This document shows positions 16,649-24,649 of a DNA stretch of 64,000 nucleotides, piece after piece; position 1 is the first letter of the stretch; every line of letters starts with the position of its first letter. The stretch is taken from the NCBI RefSeq assembly GCF_003663945.1, contig NZ_RCCH01000006.1, positions 186,001 through 250,000 of the forward strand, read 5' to 3'. The stretch is from Lacinutrix venerupis. Its GTDB lineage: Bacteria > Bacteroidota > Bacteroidia > Flavobacteriales > Flavobacteriaceae. The notes under the pieces are model-generated. The model saw only the letters and a program-made list of their open reading frames with translations, was not told the origin of the DNA and ran no database searches. A program made the translations under genes and the position numbers.

Positions 16649-17320
16649 TTATAACAGATTTATAAATTGTTTTACACCTTTTGTTGCTGTGCTTTCTATA
16701 ACAGTTAGGTTGCTATTGCTACCAATAGAAGGTTTTGGGTCTATAAAGTATGTTGGTGTATTTTCTGGTACATAGTGCATTAAACTAGCAGCTGGATACA
16801 CTTGCATTGAAGTGCCAATAATAAGTAAAATATCTGCTGTATTACATATTTCTATGGCTTTATCAATCATTGGTACAGCTTCACCAAACCATACAATATG
16901 CGGTCTTAATTGATGGCCATTTTCGTCTAAAGTTCCAATATATACATCTTTAGTCCATGGTTTTACAAGTGTTTCATTCTCAACAGAGCGTACTTTTAAT
17001 AATTCGCCATGTAAATGAATAATGTTGCTGCTACCGGCACGCTCGTGTAAGTCGTCTACATTTTGTGTTATAATAGTTACTTTATAATCCTTTTCTAAGG
17101 ATGCTAAATCAAAATGAGCTGCATTAGGCTTAACCTGTAAAAGCTGTTTTCTACGTTGGTTATAAAAATCAAGAACTAATTCAGGATTATTTTTAAATCC
17201 TTCTGGAGAAGCAACCTCCATAACATTGTGGCCTTCCCATAAACCATTAGCATCACGAAAGGTTTTTAAACCACTTTCGGCACTCATTCCTGCACCAGTT
17301 AATACGACAATGTGTTTCAT
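16649..17320 (-). CDS. Sir2-family NAD-dependent protein deacylase (CobB-like), zinc cysteines absent
   Basis: A 223-residue sirtuin. GAGMSAESGLKTFRD (9-23), TQNVDDLHERAG (85-96), the catalytic His of HLHGEL (H104), PHIVWFGE (140-147) and GTSMQVYPA (169-177) are all present. Y53 and R56 in FYNQRR match the Tyr-x-x-Arg pair that marks desuccinylase/deacetylase (class III) sirtuins. The region 108-139, where other members have two Cys-x-x-Cys zinc pairs, contains no cysteine; the only Cys is at 159. The structural zinc is thus probably lost, while the NAD site is intact. Confidence 0.88.
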   Translation of the reverse strand: MKHIVVLTGAGMSAESGLKTFRDANGLWEGHNVMEVASPEGFKNNPELVLDFYNQRRKQLLQVKPNAAHFDLASLEKDYKVTIITQNVDDLHERAGSSNIIHLHGELLKVRSVENETLVKPWTKDVYIGTLDENGHQLRPHIVWFGEAVPMIDKAIEICNTADILLIIGTSMQVYPAASLMHYVPENTPTYFIDPKPSIGSNSNLTVIESTATKGVKQFINLL

Positions 17321-17434
17321 TCAAAATTAAAATTAAAAATATAAAGTTAGTATTATTTATTTTATGGTTGTTAGACTTGCGATTAATCTGTAATTTTGTT
17401 TTCGCTATGCATTCAATATAAAAAACCAAATAGA

Positions 17435-18262
17435 ATGAAAACACTTTTTAAATTCCTAATATTATTACCGTTAGTATTAATATCTAGTTGCCGATCAGAC
17501 GATGCCGAAACCGACCAAGTTTTAGAATTAGCGTCTAAAAGTTATGTGCTTACTATGGTAGATAATTCTGGAATTTCTGGAACAGCCAGAATTATTAGAA
17601 ACTCGAACTTTACTTTAAGTATAGAGCTAAACCTTAATGGTACAAGTAATAACGATTTTCATTCTGCTTTTTTATATATGGATAATGTAGCTAATAATGG
17701 AGAAGAGGTTGCTTTAACTTTAGATACAGTGGTAGGCGAAACAGGAAGAAGCGTTACTGTTTTTACTGCTTTAGATGATGGTACACCAATTTCTTATGAT
17801 GCATTATTAAATTTCGATGGACATATAGAAGTAAAGTCTAACGATGTAAATTTAAATACGCCAGTTGCAAATGCAGATATAGGGCAAAATGAATTAACAG
17901 CAAATCAAATTACTTACACTTTAGAAGAAAGAGATTTAACAGACTGTTTTGGAGATATAACTTTTAAAGAGCGTAAAAATGGCGAAGCATTAGCCGTTTT
18001 TAACCTTACAGGAACACCTTCAGGCGGAGAGCATCCAGCATTTATACGTTCTGGAGATATGGCAACAGCTTCAGGAGTTAATATTTTTACTTTTAATTTA
18101 ATTAATGGTACAACAGGATCTAGTGATACAAATGTAGAAGAGTTAAACGATGGTACTCCTTTTTTATATAATGATGTTTTAACTGTAGATGGTTATATTG
18201 ATGTAGAATTAAGCACAAGTAATACATTGTTAATTTCTCAAGGAAATATAGGAGCAAATTAA
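17435..18262 (+). CDS. CHRD-domain-like lipoprotein
   Basis: This is a 275-residue lipoprotein with a lipobox LISSC (Cys19). Two similar halves follow (about 30-145 and 150-275), each with a His-Ser/Pro-Ala-Phe motif (DFHSAFLY, EHPAFIRSGD), a DDGTPISYDALL or NDGTPFLYNDVL motif, and a closing ADIGQNE or GNIGAN. These features resemble CHRD (chordin-like) domains in bacterial extracellular proteins. ATG 17435 gives a normal lipoprotein signal; an in-frame ATG 13 codons upstream does not. A TTG-rich stretch upstream may hold its promoter. The role is unknown. Confidence 0.72.
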   Translation: MKTLFKFLILLPLVLISSCRSDDAETDQVLELASKSYVLTMVDNSGISGTARIIRNSNFTLSIELNLNGTSNNDFHSAFLYMDNVANNGEEVALTLDTVVGETGRSVTVFTALDDGTPISYDALLNFDGHIEVKSNDVNLNTPVANADIGQNELTANQITYTLEERDLTDCFGDITFKERKNGEALAVFNLTGTPSGGEHPAFIRSGDMATASGVNIFTFNLINGTTGSSDTNVEELNDGTPFLYNDVLTVDGYIDVELSTSNTLLISQGNIGAN

Positions 18263-18284
18263 ATAAAGAAGATATAGATTTTTT

Positions 18285-18315
18285 AAAACCTGATGCTGTT
18301 GCGTCAGGTTTTTTT
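18285..18315 (+). terminator. Rho-independent terminator after the CHRD lipoprotein
   Basis: AAAACCTGA (18285-18293) pairs with TCAGGTTTT (18304-18312) around a 10-nt loop, followed by more T. It lies 23 nt behind the stop codon and just before trmH. Confidence 0.8.
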
Positions 18316-18326
18316 ATTTTTACAAA

Positions 18327-18983
18327 ATGATTGATATAAAACTTCTAGAACACCTTGAAACTTATCTTACCGAAAGCAGGTTACATCGTTTCCAAAAAGT
18401 ATTAAATGAAAGAACAAAGCATTTTACTGTAGCTACAGAAGATGTTTACCAATTACATAACACTAGTGCTGTAATGCGCAGTTGCGATGTGTTTGGAATT
18501 CAAGAAGTAAATATTATTGAAGAAACTAATAGCAAGAGTATAGATAGAGAGATTGCTATGGGAGCTCAAAAATGGGTAGACTTAAATCGATACCATTCTG
18601 TAAAAGATTGTATAAAAGATATAAAGAAAAAGGGATATCAAATTGTTGCAACAACACCGCATACAAATGATTGCGAGTTATACGATTTTGATGTTACTAA
18701 AAAATCTTGTTTCTTTTTTGGAAGAGAAACCGAAGGACTTAGTGATGAGGTTTTAAAAGAAGCAGATGTTTTTTTAAAAATACCAATGGTAGGTTTTACA
18801 GAGAGTTTAAACATATCTGTATCTGCAGCTATAACACTTCAACATGCTACATCAAAACTTAAAAAAACTACTATAGATTGGCAATTAACAGAAGCAGAGA
18901 AATTAGAAAAACGATTAGACTGGTGTAAAAAAACAATTAAAAGCCATGACGAAATTGTGAAACGATATTATGAAGAGCAATAG
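18327..18983 (+). CDS. trmH: tRNA (guanosine-2'-O-)-methyltransferase, TrmH/SpoU family
   Basis: 218 residues. SPOUT-fold methyltransferase motifs are NTSAVMRSCDVFGIQEV (motif 1, Asn and Arg conserved), FFFGRETEGLSDEVL (motif 2) and IPMVGFTESLNISVSAAI (motif 3). The family 2'-O-methylates guanosine, typically G18 of tRNA. The C-terminal Lys/Glu-rich helix (LEKRLDWCKKTIK) resembles the TrmH tail that binds tRNA, supporting TrmH over other SpoU enzymes. It is a monocistronic unit between two terminators. Confidence 0.88.
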   Translation: MIDIKLLEHLETYLTESRLHRFQKVLNERTKHFTVATEDVYQLHNTSAVMRSCDVFGIQEVNIIEETNSKSIDREIAMGAQKWVDLNRYHSVKDCIKDIKKKGYQIVATTPHTNDCELYDFDVTKKSCFFFGRETEGLSDEVLKEADVFLKIPMVGFTESLNISVSAAITLQHATSKLKKTTIDWQLTEAEKLEKRLDWCKKTIKSHDEIVKRYYEEQ

Positions 18984-19030
18984 CGATTTGCAGTTTTATT
19001 TTCTAGTTAAGCTATAAGTGAGTCTTTATA

Positions 19031-19068
19031 AAAAAAACAGCCTAAAAATATTTTTAGGCTGTTTTTTT
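19031..19068. terminator. Bidirectional terminator between trmH and the convergent gene
   Basis: This is an 18-nt perfect inverted repeat (19031-19048 with 19051-19068) around a 2-nt loop. The core is ACAGCCTAAAAA/TTTTTAGGCTGT, with A- and T-runs at both ends. It can terminate trmH on the plus strand and the gene at 19090 on the minus strand. Confidence 0.88.
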
Positions 19069-19089
19069 GTGATTATATAATCTTACTAT

Positions 19090-19887
19090 TTACTTTCTGT
19101 CGCGGCTTAACACTTTGTATTCCTCGTAACATTGGCTAATAGCATCTAACATTTGTAAATCGTTAGCTCTATTAATAAAATCTTTAGAGTAGTTGCATTG
19201 CGATACAATTTCGTCTAAATCTACTTTTGTAAGTTGCAATAATACCATAAGTGTTTCTCTATCGAATCTAGACGCTAAAAGATTTCTAATTTCATCGTCT
19301 TTTTTCATTTGTTTAAGTTTCTTTAACTCTGTACCTTTTCTACTAAATGTATTATAAAGAAAATCTAACGGATTAAATATAGAACCTAAAACTTTACTAA
19401 TTTTACTAGGAGATTTGTTATTTCCTGCTTCGTAACCTGTACTTAATCCAGAAATACTATAACGATAATTAGTGTTTACTTGTACTTGTTTAATGTCTAA
19501 TTCTAAATAGCCAGTAAGTTGTAACTCGTTAACAACTACTTCTTCTAAGGCAAGTGCCAATTCTGTTAATATAATATCCGAACTTCCAAATTTAAGCCAA
19601 TCGTTAGTTACACGTACTTTAATAGATTTGTAACCAACATAAGTTAAATGTAAAGTATCGTTTGCTTTAGCCTTAAGTTTAAACTCTCCCTTACTGTTAG
19701 TAGATGTTCCAATAACTTGATTAAGGTTTACAATATTAACACTCTCTATAGGATTTCTTGTTTGAGAGTCTATTATCACACCTTCAACAGTATTTTTTGC
19801 TACTACAGTTGCTGTTTTATCCTCTTCTTGTGCAACAGCATAGAAGGAACTAATTATTATAAAAAAAAGAGTTAAAAAGTGCTTCAT
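19090..19887 (-). CDS. Secreted carboxypeptidase-regulatory-like domain protein
   Basis: This is a 265-residue protein. Signal peptide FLTLFFIIISSFYAVAQ is followed by a CarboxypepD_reg-like domain (VEGVIIDSQTRNPIESVNI to SKGEFKLKA and LTYVGYKSIKV, about residues 32-110). The remainder is helical and polar. ATG 19887 is preferred over one 11 codons upstream because the signal peptide starts there. It is probably periplasmic. Paralogous in its N-terminal domain to the protein at 3801-5054, but with a different C-terminal part. The function is unknown. Confidence 0.7.
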   Translation of the reverse strand: MKHFLTLFFIIISSFYAVAQEEDKTATVVAKNTVEGVIIDSQTRNPIESVNIVNLNQVIGTSTNSKGEFKLKAKANDTLHLTYVGYKSIKVRVTNDWLKFGSSDIILTELALALEEVVVNELQLTGYLELDIKQVQVNTNYRYSISGLSTGYEAGNNKSPSKISKVLGSIFNPLDFLYNTFSRKGTELKKLKQMKKDDEIRNLLASRFDRETLMVLLQLTKVDLDEIVSQCNYSKDFINRANDLQMLDAISQCYEEYKVLSRDRK

Positions 19888-19981
19888 TGTAAACATATAT
19901 GCTATAAAAGTACTAAACAAATTTTATTTAGTACTCTTGCAGCTTTTTATTTGACTAAATATTAACACAAAGGTTTAATTT

Positions 19982-21850
19982 TTATCTTCTAGAACGTCTT
20001 GGTCGAGAATGTGTTGTTTTAAATTCACTTTTATCTCTATCGCCACTATCGCTTCTTCTAGAGCGTGATGGTTTATCGTCATTTCTTCTTTTTCTATCAC
20101 CTCTGTCAGATCCTTCGCTACGTCTGCTGCGTCTGTCGTCATTTCTTCCTCCAGAACGTCTTTCGCTACGTCTTCTATCGCCACCGTTTCCGCCATCGCG
20201 TCTTCTTCCGCCACCAGAGCGACCGCGACCACGACCACCACGATTTGGTTTATCTTCGGTTACTTCAACATTTACAAAGCGACCTTCGTGTTTAAACTCA
20301 TTAAAATGTGCTAAAACTTTTTCTTCGTGTTCTTTTTCTGTGTTGAAGAAAGAGAATGTATCTTTTGTATCTACTTTAAATAAATCGTCTTTAGTTAAAC
20401 CTAGTTGTTCCTTTAAAAAGTCTTTTAAAGTCATCCAGTTAAAACCATCTTTTTCTCCTACGTTAATAAAGAAACGTGTTGCATTACCACTTGAAACACG
20501 ACCACCATCGCGGTTTGGATCTCCAGCCGATATGTTTAAGTCTTTTGCTTTTTGGTAGTAGTTAAAGAAACGTGTAAACTCTACAGAGAAGAATTTTTTA
20601 ATTAACTCATCTTTAGAAGTATCTTCAAACATCGTGTTTATGTCTTCTAAATACTTGTCTATTTCGTGATTAATTTCTGTATTATGAATTTTGTTTGCTA
20701 AAGACATTAATTGTACTTCGCAAATTTCCATACCATTTGGTATGTCTTTCTTTTCAAATTTCTTATTAATAATACGCTCAATACTTCTAAGTCTGCGTAC
20801 TTCACTTTTAGAAACAATTACCATAGAAACACCTGTTTTTCCTGCACGACCAGTACGACCGCTTCGGTGTGTGTATGTTTCTATTTCGTCACTTAATTGG
20901 TAGTTAATTACGTGTGTAACATCGTCAACATCAATACCACGAGCGGCAACATCTGTTGCTACAAGCATTTGTATTTGGCGTGTTCTAAATTGTTTCATTA
21001 CAATATCACGCTGGTTTTGACTTAAATCACCGTGTAAAGCTCCTGCGCTATAACCATCTTCAATTAATTGCTCGGCAACTTTTTGTGTGTCACGTTTTGT
21101 TCTACAAAATATTACCGAAAAAATATCTGGATTAGCATCTGCCAAACGTTTTAAAGCTTGGTAACGATCACGAGCATTTACTAAGTAGTATTCGTGAGTT
21201 ACGTTAGAGGTACTTTCGTTTTTATGACCCACAGTAATTTCTTGCGGTTCGTGCATGAAATTTTTAGCTATTCTAGCAACTTCTTTTGGCATAGTTGCAG
21301 AAAATAACCATGTACTTTTGTCTTCTGGTGTTCCAGAAAGAATATCTGTAATATCTTCTTTAAAACCCATGTTTAGCATCTCATCAGCTTCATCTAAAAC
21401 CGAATATTGAATTTTAGTAATATCTACTAATTTTCTGCTAATCATATCTTTCATACGACCTGGCGTTGCTACAATAATTTGTGCGCCACGTTTTACTTCG
21501 CGTGCTTGCTCTGTAATACTAGAACCACCATAAATTGCAACAACATTTAAACCTTTACAGTATTTACCGTAAGCTTTCATTTCGTTTGCAATTTGTAAAC
21601 AAAGTTCACGCGTTGGCGATAAAATTAAACCTTGAGTTGTACGACTGTTAACGTCAATTTTTTGAAGCATAGGGAAACCAAAGGCTGCGGTTTTTCCTGT
21701 TCCTGTTTGTGCTAAAGCGACTAAATCGCCTTCGTCTTGTAATAAAATTGGGATTGCTTTTTCTTGTACTTCAGATGGTGTTTCAAAACCTAAATCTGTA
21801 ATACCTTGTAATAGGTCATCGTTAAGACCTAATTCTTGGAATGTGCTCAT
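19982..21850 (-). CDS. DEAD-box RNA helicase with basic RG-rich tail (DeaD/CsdA-like)
   Basis: This is a 622-residue helicase. Motifs are AQTGTGKTAAFGFP (motif I), PTRELCLQIA (Ia), VLDEADEMLNMGF (II), SATMP (III), ARGIDV and HRSGRTGRAG (VI). A DbpA-like RNA-recognition domain follows at about residues 460-530 (RFFINVGEKDGFNWMTLKDFL). The last 85 residues are a disordered Arg/Gly/Asp/Ser tail (RGGRGRGRSGGGRR and similar), which probably binds RNA. Family members unwind rRNA and mRNA structure in cold growth and ribosome assembly. A long structured leader (21851-21980) precedes it. Confidence 0.92.
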   Translation of the reverse strand: MSTFQELGLNDDLLQGITDLGFETPSEVQEKAIPILLQDEGDLVALAQTGTGKTAAFGFPMLQKIDVNSRTTQGLILSPTRELCLQIANEMKAYGKYCKGLNVVAIYGGSSITEQAREVKRGAQIIVATPGRMKDMISRKLVDITKIQYSVLDEADEMLNMGFKEDITDILSGTPEDKSTWLFSATMPKEVARIAKNFMHEPQEITVGHKNESTSNVTHEYYLVNARDRYQALKRLADANPDIFSVIFCRTKRDTQKVAEQLIEDGYSAGALHGDLSQNQRDIVMKQFRTRQIQMLVATDVAARGIDVDDVTHVINYQLSDEIETYTHRSGRTGRAGKTGVSMVIVSKSEVRRLRSIERIINKKFEKKDIPNGMEICEVQLMSLANKIHNTEINHEIDKYLEDINTMFEDTSKDELIKKFFSVEFTRFFNYYQKAKDLNISAGDPNRDGGRVSSGNATRFFINVGEKDGFNWMTLKDFLKEQLGLTKDDLFKVDTKDTFSFFNTEKEHEEKVLAHFNEFKHEGRFVNVEVTEDKPNRGGRGRGRSGGGRRRDGGNGGDRRRSERRSGGRNDDRRSRRSEGSDRGDRKRRNDDKPSRSRRSDSGDRDKSEFKTTHSRPRRSRR

Positions 21851-21994
21851 TCTTTTTTATGTATTTCAATGTCAATCTGTTTGGTGTTACAAATAGAAGT
21901 GCATTGAACATACTTAACCTAAAACTTCTAGTAACACATCCTCACTCTGAGGAGTCAATTAAACGCCATTTTGCGTTTTCAAGGTGCAAAGGTA
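21851..21994 (-). promoter_or_regulatory. Promoter and long structured 5' leader of the DEAD-box helicase gene
   Basis: The minus strand carries a perfect -7 box TACCTTTG (21994-21987). This predicts a leader of about 130 nt before the helicase ATG at 21850. In transcript order the leader can form AAACGC/GCGTTT and TCCTC/GAGGA stem-loops (about 21976-21938). Long structured leaders are typical of cold-induced RNA-helicase genes, but a regulatory role here is inference. The divergent region 21995-22152 is A/T rich and holds an inverted GCGGAA/TTCCGC pair around 22059-22092. Confidence 0.5.
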
Positions 21995-22152
21995 CATATA
22001 TTTTACGATTTGTAACTATCTTATTTTTATTACTTAATATATATTTATTTTCTTTATTGCGCGGAAAGTGCTTTTTTAAAAAAGATTCCGCGTATTATAA
22101 TTTTATATTACGCTGAAAGTTGTATATTTACATAGATTCCGCTAAGTATAGT

Positions 22153-23583
22153 ATGAAAATTATAGGTAGAAAAGACGAACGTAAAACCATGCAAGCTATG
22201 CAGCGCGATACAAAAGCACACATGTTGGCTATTATTGGTCGTCGTCGTGTTGGTAAAACATTTTTAATACGCGAAGTATATAAAAACGACAAGGTTTTTG
22301 AAATGACTGGTTTAAAAGATGCTAATCTTCACGACCAGTTAATGAATTTTACCATACAAATGAATTTGTATTTTAAAGCTGAAAAACCTTATACAAAGCC
22401 CGAAAGTTGGTTAATGGCTTTTAGTGAGTTAAGTGCAGCAGTGAGCAATAGTAGTTTAAAAAAGCCTGTTGTTTTTTTAGATGAATTGCCATGGATTGCC
22501 AGTAAGCGCTCTGGTTTTATGGAAGCTTTGGCACACTGGTGGAATAATTGGGCGTCGCAACAAAACATAATTGTAGTGGTTTGTGGCTCTGCCGCATCAT
22601 GGATGCTTCAGCATGTGGTAAATGCAAAAGGTGGTTTGCATAATCGAATTACCAAACTTATTACATTAATGCCTTTTACATTACATGAAACCGAAGCTTT
22701 TTTAAAGGGAAAAAATATAGTAATGAGTCACTACCAAATTATACAGCTATATTTAGCATTAGGTGGCATTCCGCATTACTTAGATCAAGTAGAAAAAGGT
22801 AAAAGTGCTGCACAAAACATTAACGATTTGTGCTTTAAAAAGGATGGCTTTTTAACTACAGAGTTTAATAACCTTTATCCTGCTTTATTCGATAATGCAG
22901 GAAGCCATATTAAAATTGTAAAAGCTTTGGCTAGTAAGGCTAGCGGATTAAACAGACAAAGTATTTTAAAATTAACAAAACTGTCTGATGGTGGTTATTT
23001 TACAAACATTTTAAACGAGTTAGAGGCTTCAGGATTTATTTCAACCTTCGAGCCTTTAGAAAAAAGTAAAAAAGACACACTTTTTAGGTTAACCGATGAG
23101 TACTCGTTGTTTTATCTCACCTTTATGGTAGGACAAAATAAGCTTAACAAAAGTGATTGGCTACGTGTTAGCGAAACACAACCGTATAAAATTTGGTGTG
23201 GTTATGCTTTCGAGAATTTATGTATTAAACATATTGAAAACATTAAAGCGGCTTTAGGTATTTTGGGTGTAGAAACTAAAGTGAATAGTTTTTTGCACAG
23301 AAAGGATGCTAACTACCCAAAAGGCTTCCAGATTGATATGCTTATTGATAGAAAAGATAACATAATAAACATTTGCGAAATGAAGTTTTATGCCGATGAA
23401 TTTGCTATTACTAAAGATTATGCACAAAAACTACGTACCAAACGCGAAGGTTTAAAAACGGTTACAAAGTCTAAAAAAATGGTACATATTACTTTTATAA
23501 GTGCCTACGGTGTTTTAGAGAATATGCATAAAATGGATTTGGTAGAGAATGACTTTACAACTTCAATATTTTTTGATTCGTAA
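22153..23583 (+). CDS. AAA-family ATPase with C-terminal PD-(D/E)xK nuclease-like (DUF234) region
   Basis: 476 residues. Walker A is GRRRVGKTF (29-37), Walker B VVFLDELPW (about 104-112), and the sensor region CGSAASWM. A winged-helix-like segment follows (LTKLSDGGYFTNILNELEASGF). The C-terminus has GFQIDMLID then ICEMKFY, matching the D...ExK core of a restriction-like nuclease. This is the archaeal-type ATPase/DUF234 layout common in Bacteroidota. The function is unsettled; it may be a mobile-element or defence-associated ATPase. ATG 22153 is chosen because it starts the conserved KIIGRKDE. Array B begins about 20 nt behind its stop codon. Confidence 0.8.
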   Translation: MKIIGRKDERKTMQAMQRDTKAHMLAIIGRRRVGKTFLIREVYKNDKVFEMTGLKDANLHDQLMNFTIQMNLYFKAEKPYTKPESWLMAFSELSAAVSNSSLKKPVVFLDELPWIASKRSGFMEALAHWWNNWASQQNIIVVVCGSAASWMLQHVVNAKGGLHNRITKLITLMPFTLHETEAFLKGKNIVMSHYQIIQLYLALGGIPHYLDQVEKGKSAAQNINDLCFKKDGFLTTEFNNLYPALFDNAGSHIKIVKALASKASGLNRQSILKLTKLSDGGYFTNILNELEASGFISTFEPLEKSKKDTLFRLTDEYSLFYLTFMVGQNKLNKSDWLRVSETQPYKIWCGYAFENLCIKHIENIKAALGILGVETKVNSFLHRKDANYPKGFQIDMLIDRKDNIINICEMKFYADEFAITKDYAQKLRTKREGLKTVTKSKKMVHITFISAYGVLENMHKMDLVENDFTTSIFFDS

Positions 23584-23604
23584 TTTAAACTATCGTTTAT
23601 GTAT

Positions 23605-23722
23605 AAGAATAGTTGCGGGTTTGTATGCGAGGATTTTCCGAAGGAAAATCAGATGTAGCAAATACGCAACTACCTTTATTTAAGCACAAAATAGCAATTA
23701 TTTTTATACTTTGTTGTGTGTA
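23605..23722. repeat. Array B, left half-repeat, overlapping the 3' end of a gene
   Basis: AGTTGCG (23610-23616) and CGCAACT (23665-23671) enclose a perfect GATTTTCC-GAA-GGAAAATC hairpin (23632-23650). AGCAATTATTTTTATA and GTTGTGTGTA (23713-23722) then match the end of the spacer at 25350-25563. GTTGTGTGTA is exactly inverted as TACACACAAC at 25351-25360, beyond the three-gene module. The last 47 bases lie inside the nucleotidyltransferase reading frame. Confidence 0.72.
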
Positions 23723-24002
23723 GTTTTATTTTTCTGCTATTCGTCTTATCGATAAAATTTAACTCCAGTTCCTCATTCTTAGTGAGACAAGTCAAATGTG
23801 GCAGTTTGTATTGGAATTCCTTATTTATTGAATCTTTAACTTTTTTTAATTCGTTAAAATCTGAATAAATAATCAGTATATCAACATCATTATAATGTTC
23901 ATTTTTTAAGAATGAACCAAATAAATAGAATTCAAATTCAGACTTTAATTTTAAAGTGTTTATAAAGCTAATAAACTTTTCTATAAATTCGGTTAACTCC
24001 AA
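23676..24002 (-). CDS. Minimal nucleotidyltransferase (MNT/pol-beta fold), third gene of the HNH module
   Basis: 108 residues. LFGSFLKNEHYNDVDILII (27-45) has the G-S...D-x-D signature (S30, D39, D41) of pol-beta-type nucleotidyltransferases. NFIDKT further on could supply a third acidic residue. Family members AMPylate or nucleotidylate proteins or RNAs, often as antitoxins to HEPN toxins; no HEPN protein is beside it here. The only start is TTG at 24002, overlapping the upstream gene by 10 nt, so translation is probably coupled. Its last 15 or so codons and stop are formed by the array repeat, so the C-terminus may depend on the cassette junction. Confidence 0.7.
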   Translation of the reverse strand: MELTEFIEKFISFINTLKLKSEFEFYLFGSFLKNEHYNDVDILIIYSDFNELKKVKDSINKEFQYKLPHLTCLTKNEELELNFIDKTNSRKIKLHTTKYKNNCYFVLK

Positions 24003-24649
24003 GACGTATTTAATTTACCTAGCAACTCTCCCCATTTACAAATATCAATATTTAAAGACTTTGCAATTGTGTATGCTTCAGTTGATATCCTTGCGTTGGG
24101 ATTAGTCGAAATCATAACTTTAAAATCATTAAATCTAGCTTTATATGACCTGACAGATTCTGCTCCAAGCTCATAGTCGTTGTTCATAACAGCGATGACA
24201 TCTTTTAGTACAACTCTTTCAATTTTTATTCTTTTGTTATCTAGTCGTTCAATTGATTTTACCTTGTCGTGCTGATTTAAGCCTCGATGGACAAAACCAA
24301 ATTCTTTATCTAATTGCAATGAGTTATCTTCTTTATTAGCAAATCTCATTAGGTCTCCCATTCCACCAAACGAAATCTTTTTACTGTTCAAAAAATTCAT
24401 TGCAGAACCACTAATTTTATATTCCTTTTTAATATTTGTAATGAATTTAATGTCGCTCTTGTAATTTACAATTTCCTCAATGTCATTTAATTTGATTGAT
24501 TCTAATGACATTGTGAAAGTTAAAAATGATGCACCTTTTTTTCTTTCTATTTTTAAAAGGTTATTATCACTTGGGATTATTGTTTTAATACTATCAAAAT
24601 CTTTTAATTTATCTTTTAAAAAATTACTTGACCAATTGTCATTATACAT
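23993..24649 (-). CDS. Unrecognised protein, middle gene of the HNH module
   Basis: 218 residues with no signal peptide or membrane segment. It has a Lys/Asp/Asn-rich N-terminal half and a C-terminal block (SYKARFNDFKVMISTNPNAR, then STEAYTIAKSLNIDICKWGELL). The block resembles the end of nuclease- or Rossmann-like domains in which a Lys-containing strand is followed by an alternating helix, but no catalytic motif can be assigned. The ATG overlaps the HNH stop by 8 nt, and its own stop overlaps the TTG start of the nucleotidyltransferase by 10 nt. The overlaps indicate one operon and a joint function. Confidence 0.65.
   Translation of the reverse strand: MYNDNWSSNFLKDKLKDFDSIKTIIPSDNNLLKIERKKGASFLTFTMSLESIKLNDIEEIVNYKSDIKFITNIKKEYKISGSAMNFLNSKKISFGGMGDLMRFANKEDNSLQLDKEFGFVHRGLNQHDKVKSIERLDNKRIKIERVVLKDVIAVMNNDYELGAESVRSYKARFNDFKVMISTNPNARISTEAYTIAKSLNIDICKWGELLGKLNTSWS

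Noticed and set aside
19975-20241. Acidic minus-strand frame opposite the helicase tail
   Set aside because: It arises from the Arg/Gly-rich tail of the helicase gene read in another frame; there is no start context and the helicase frame is clearly the real one.
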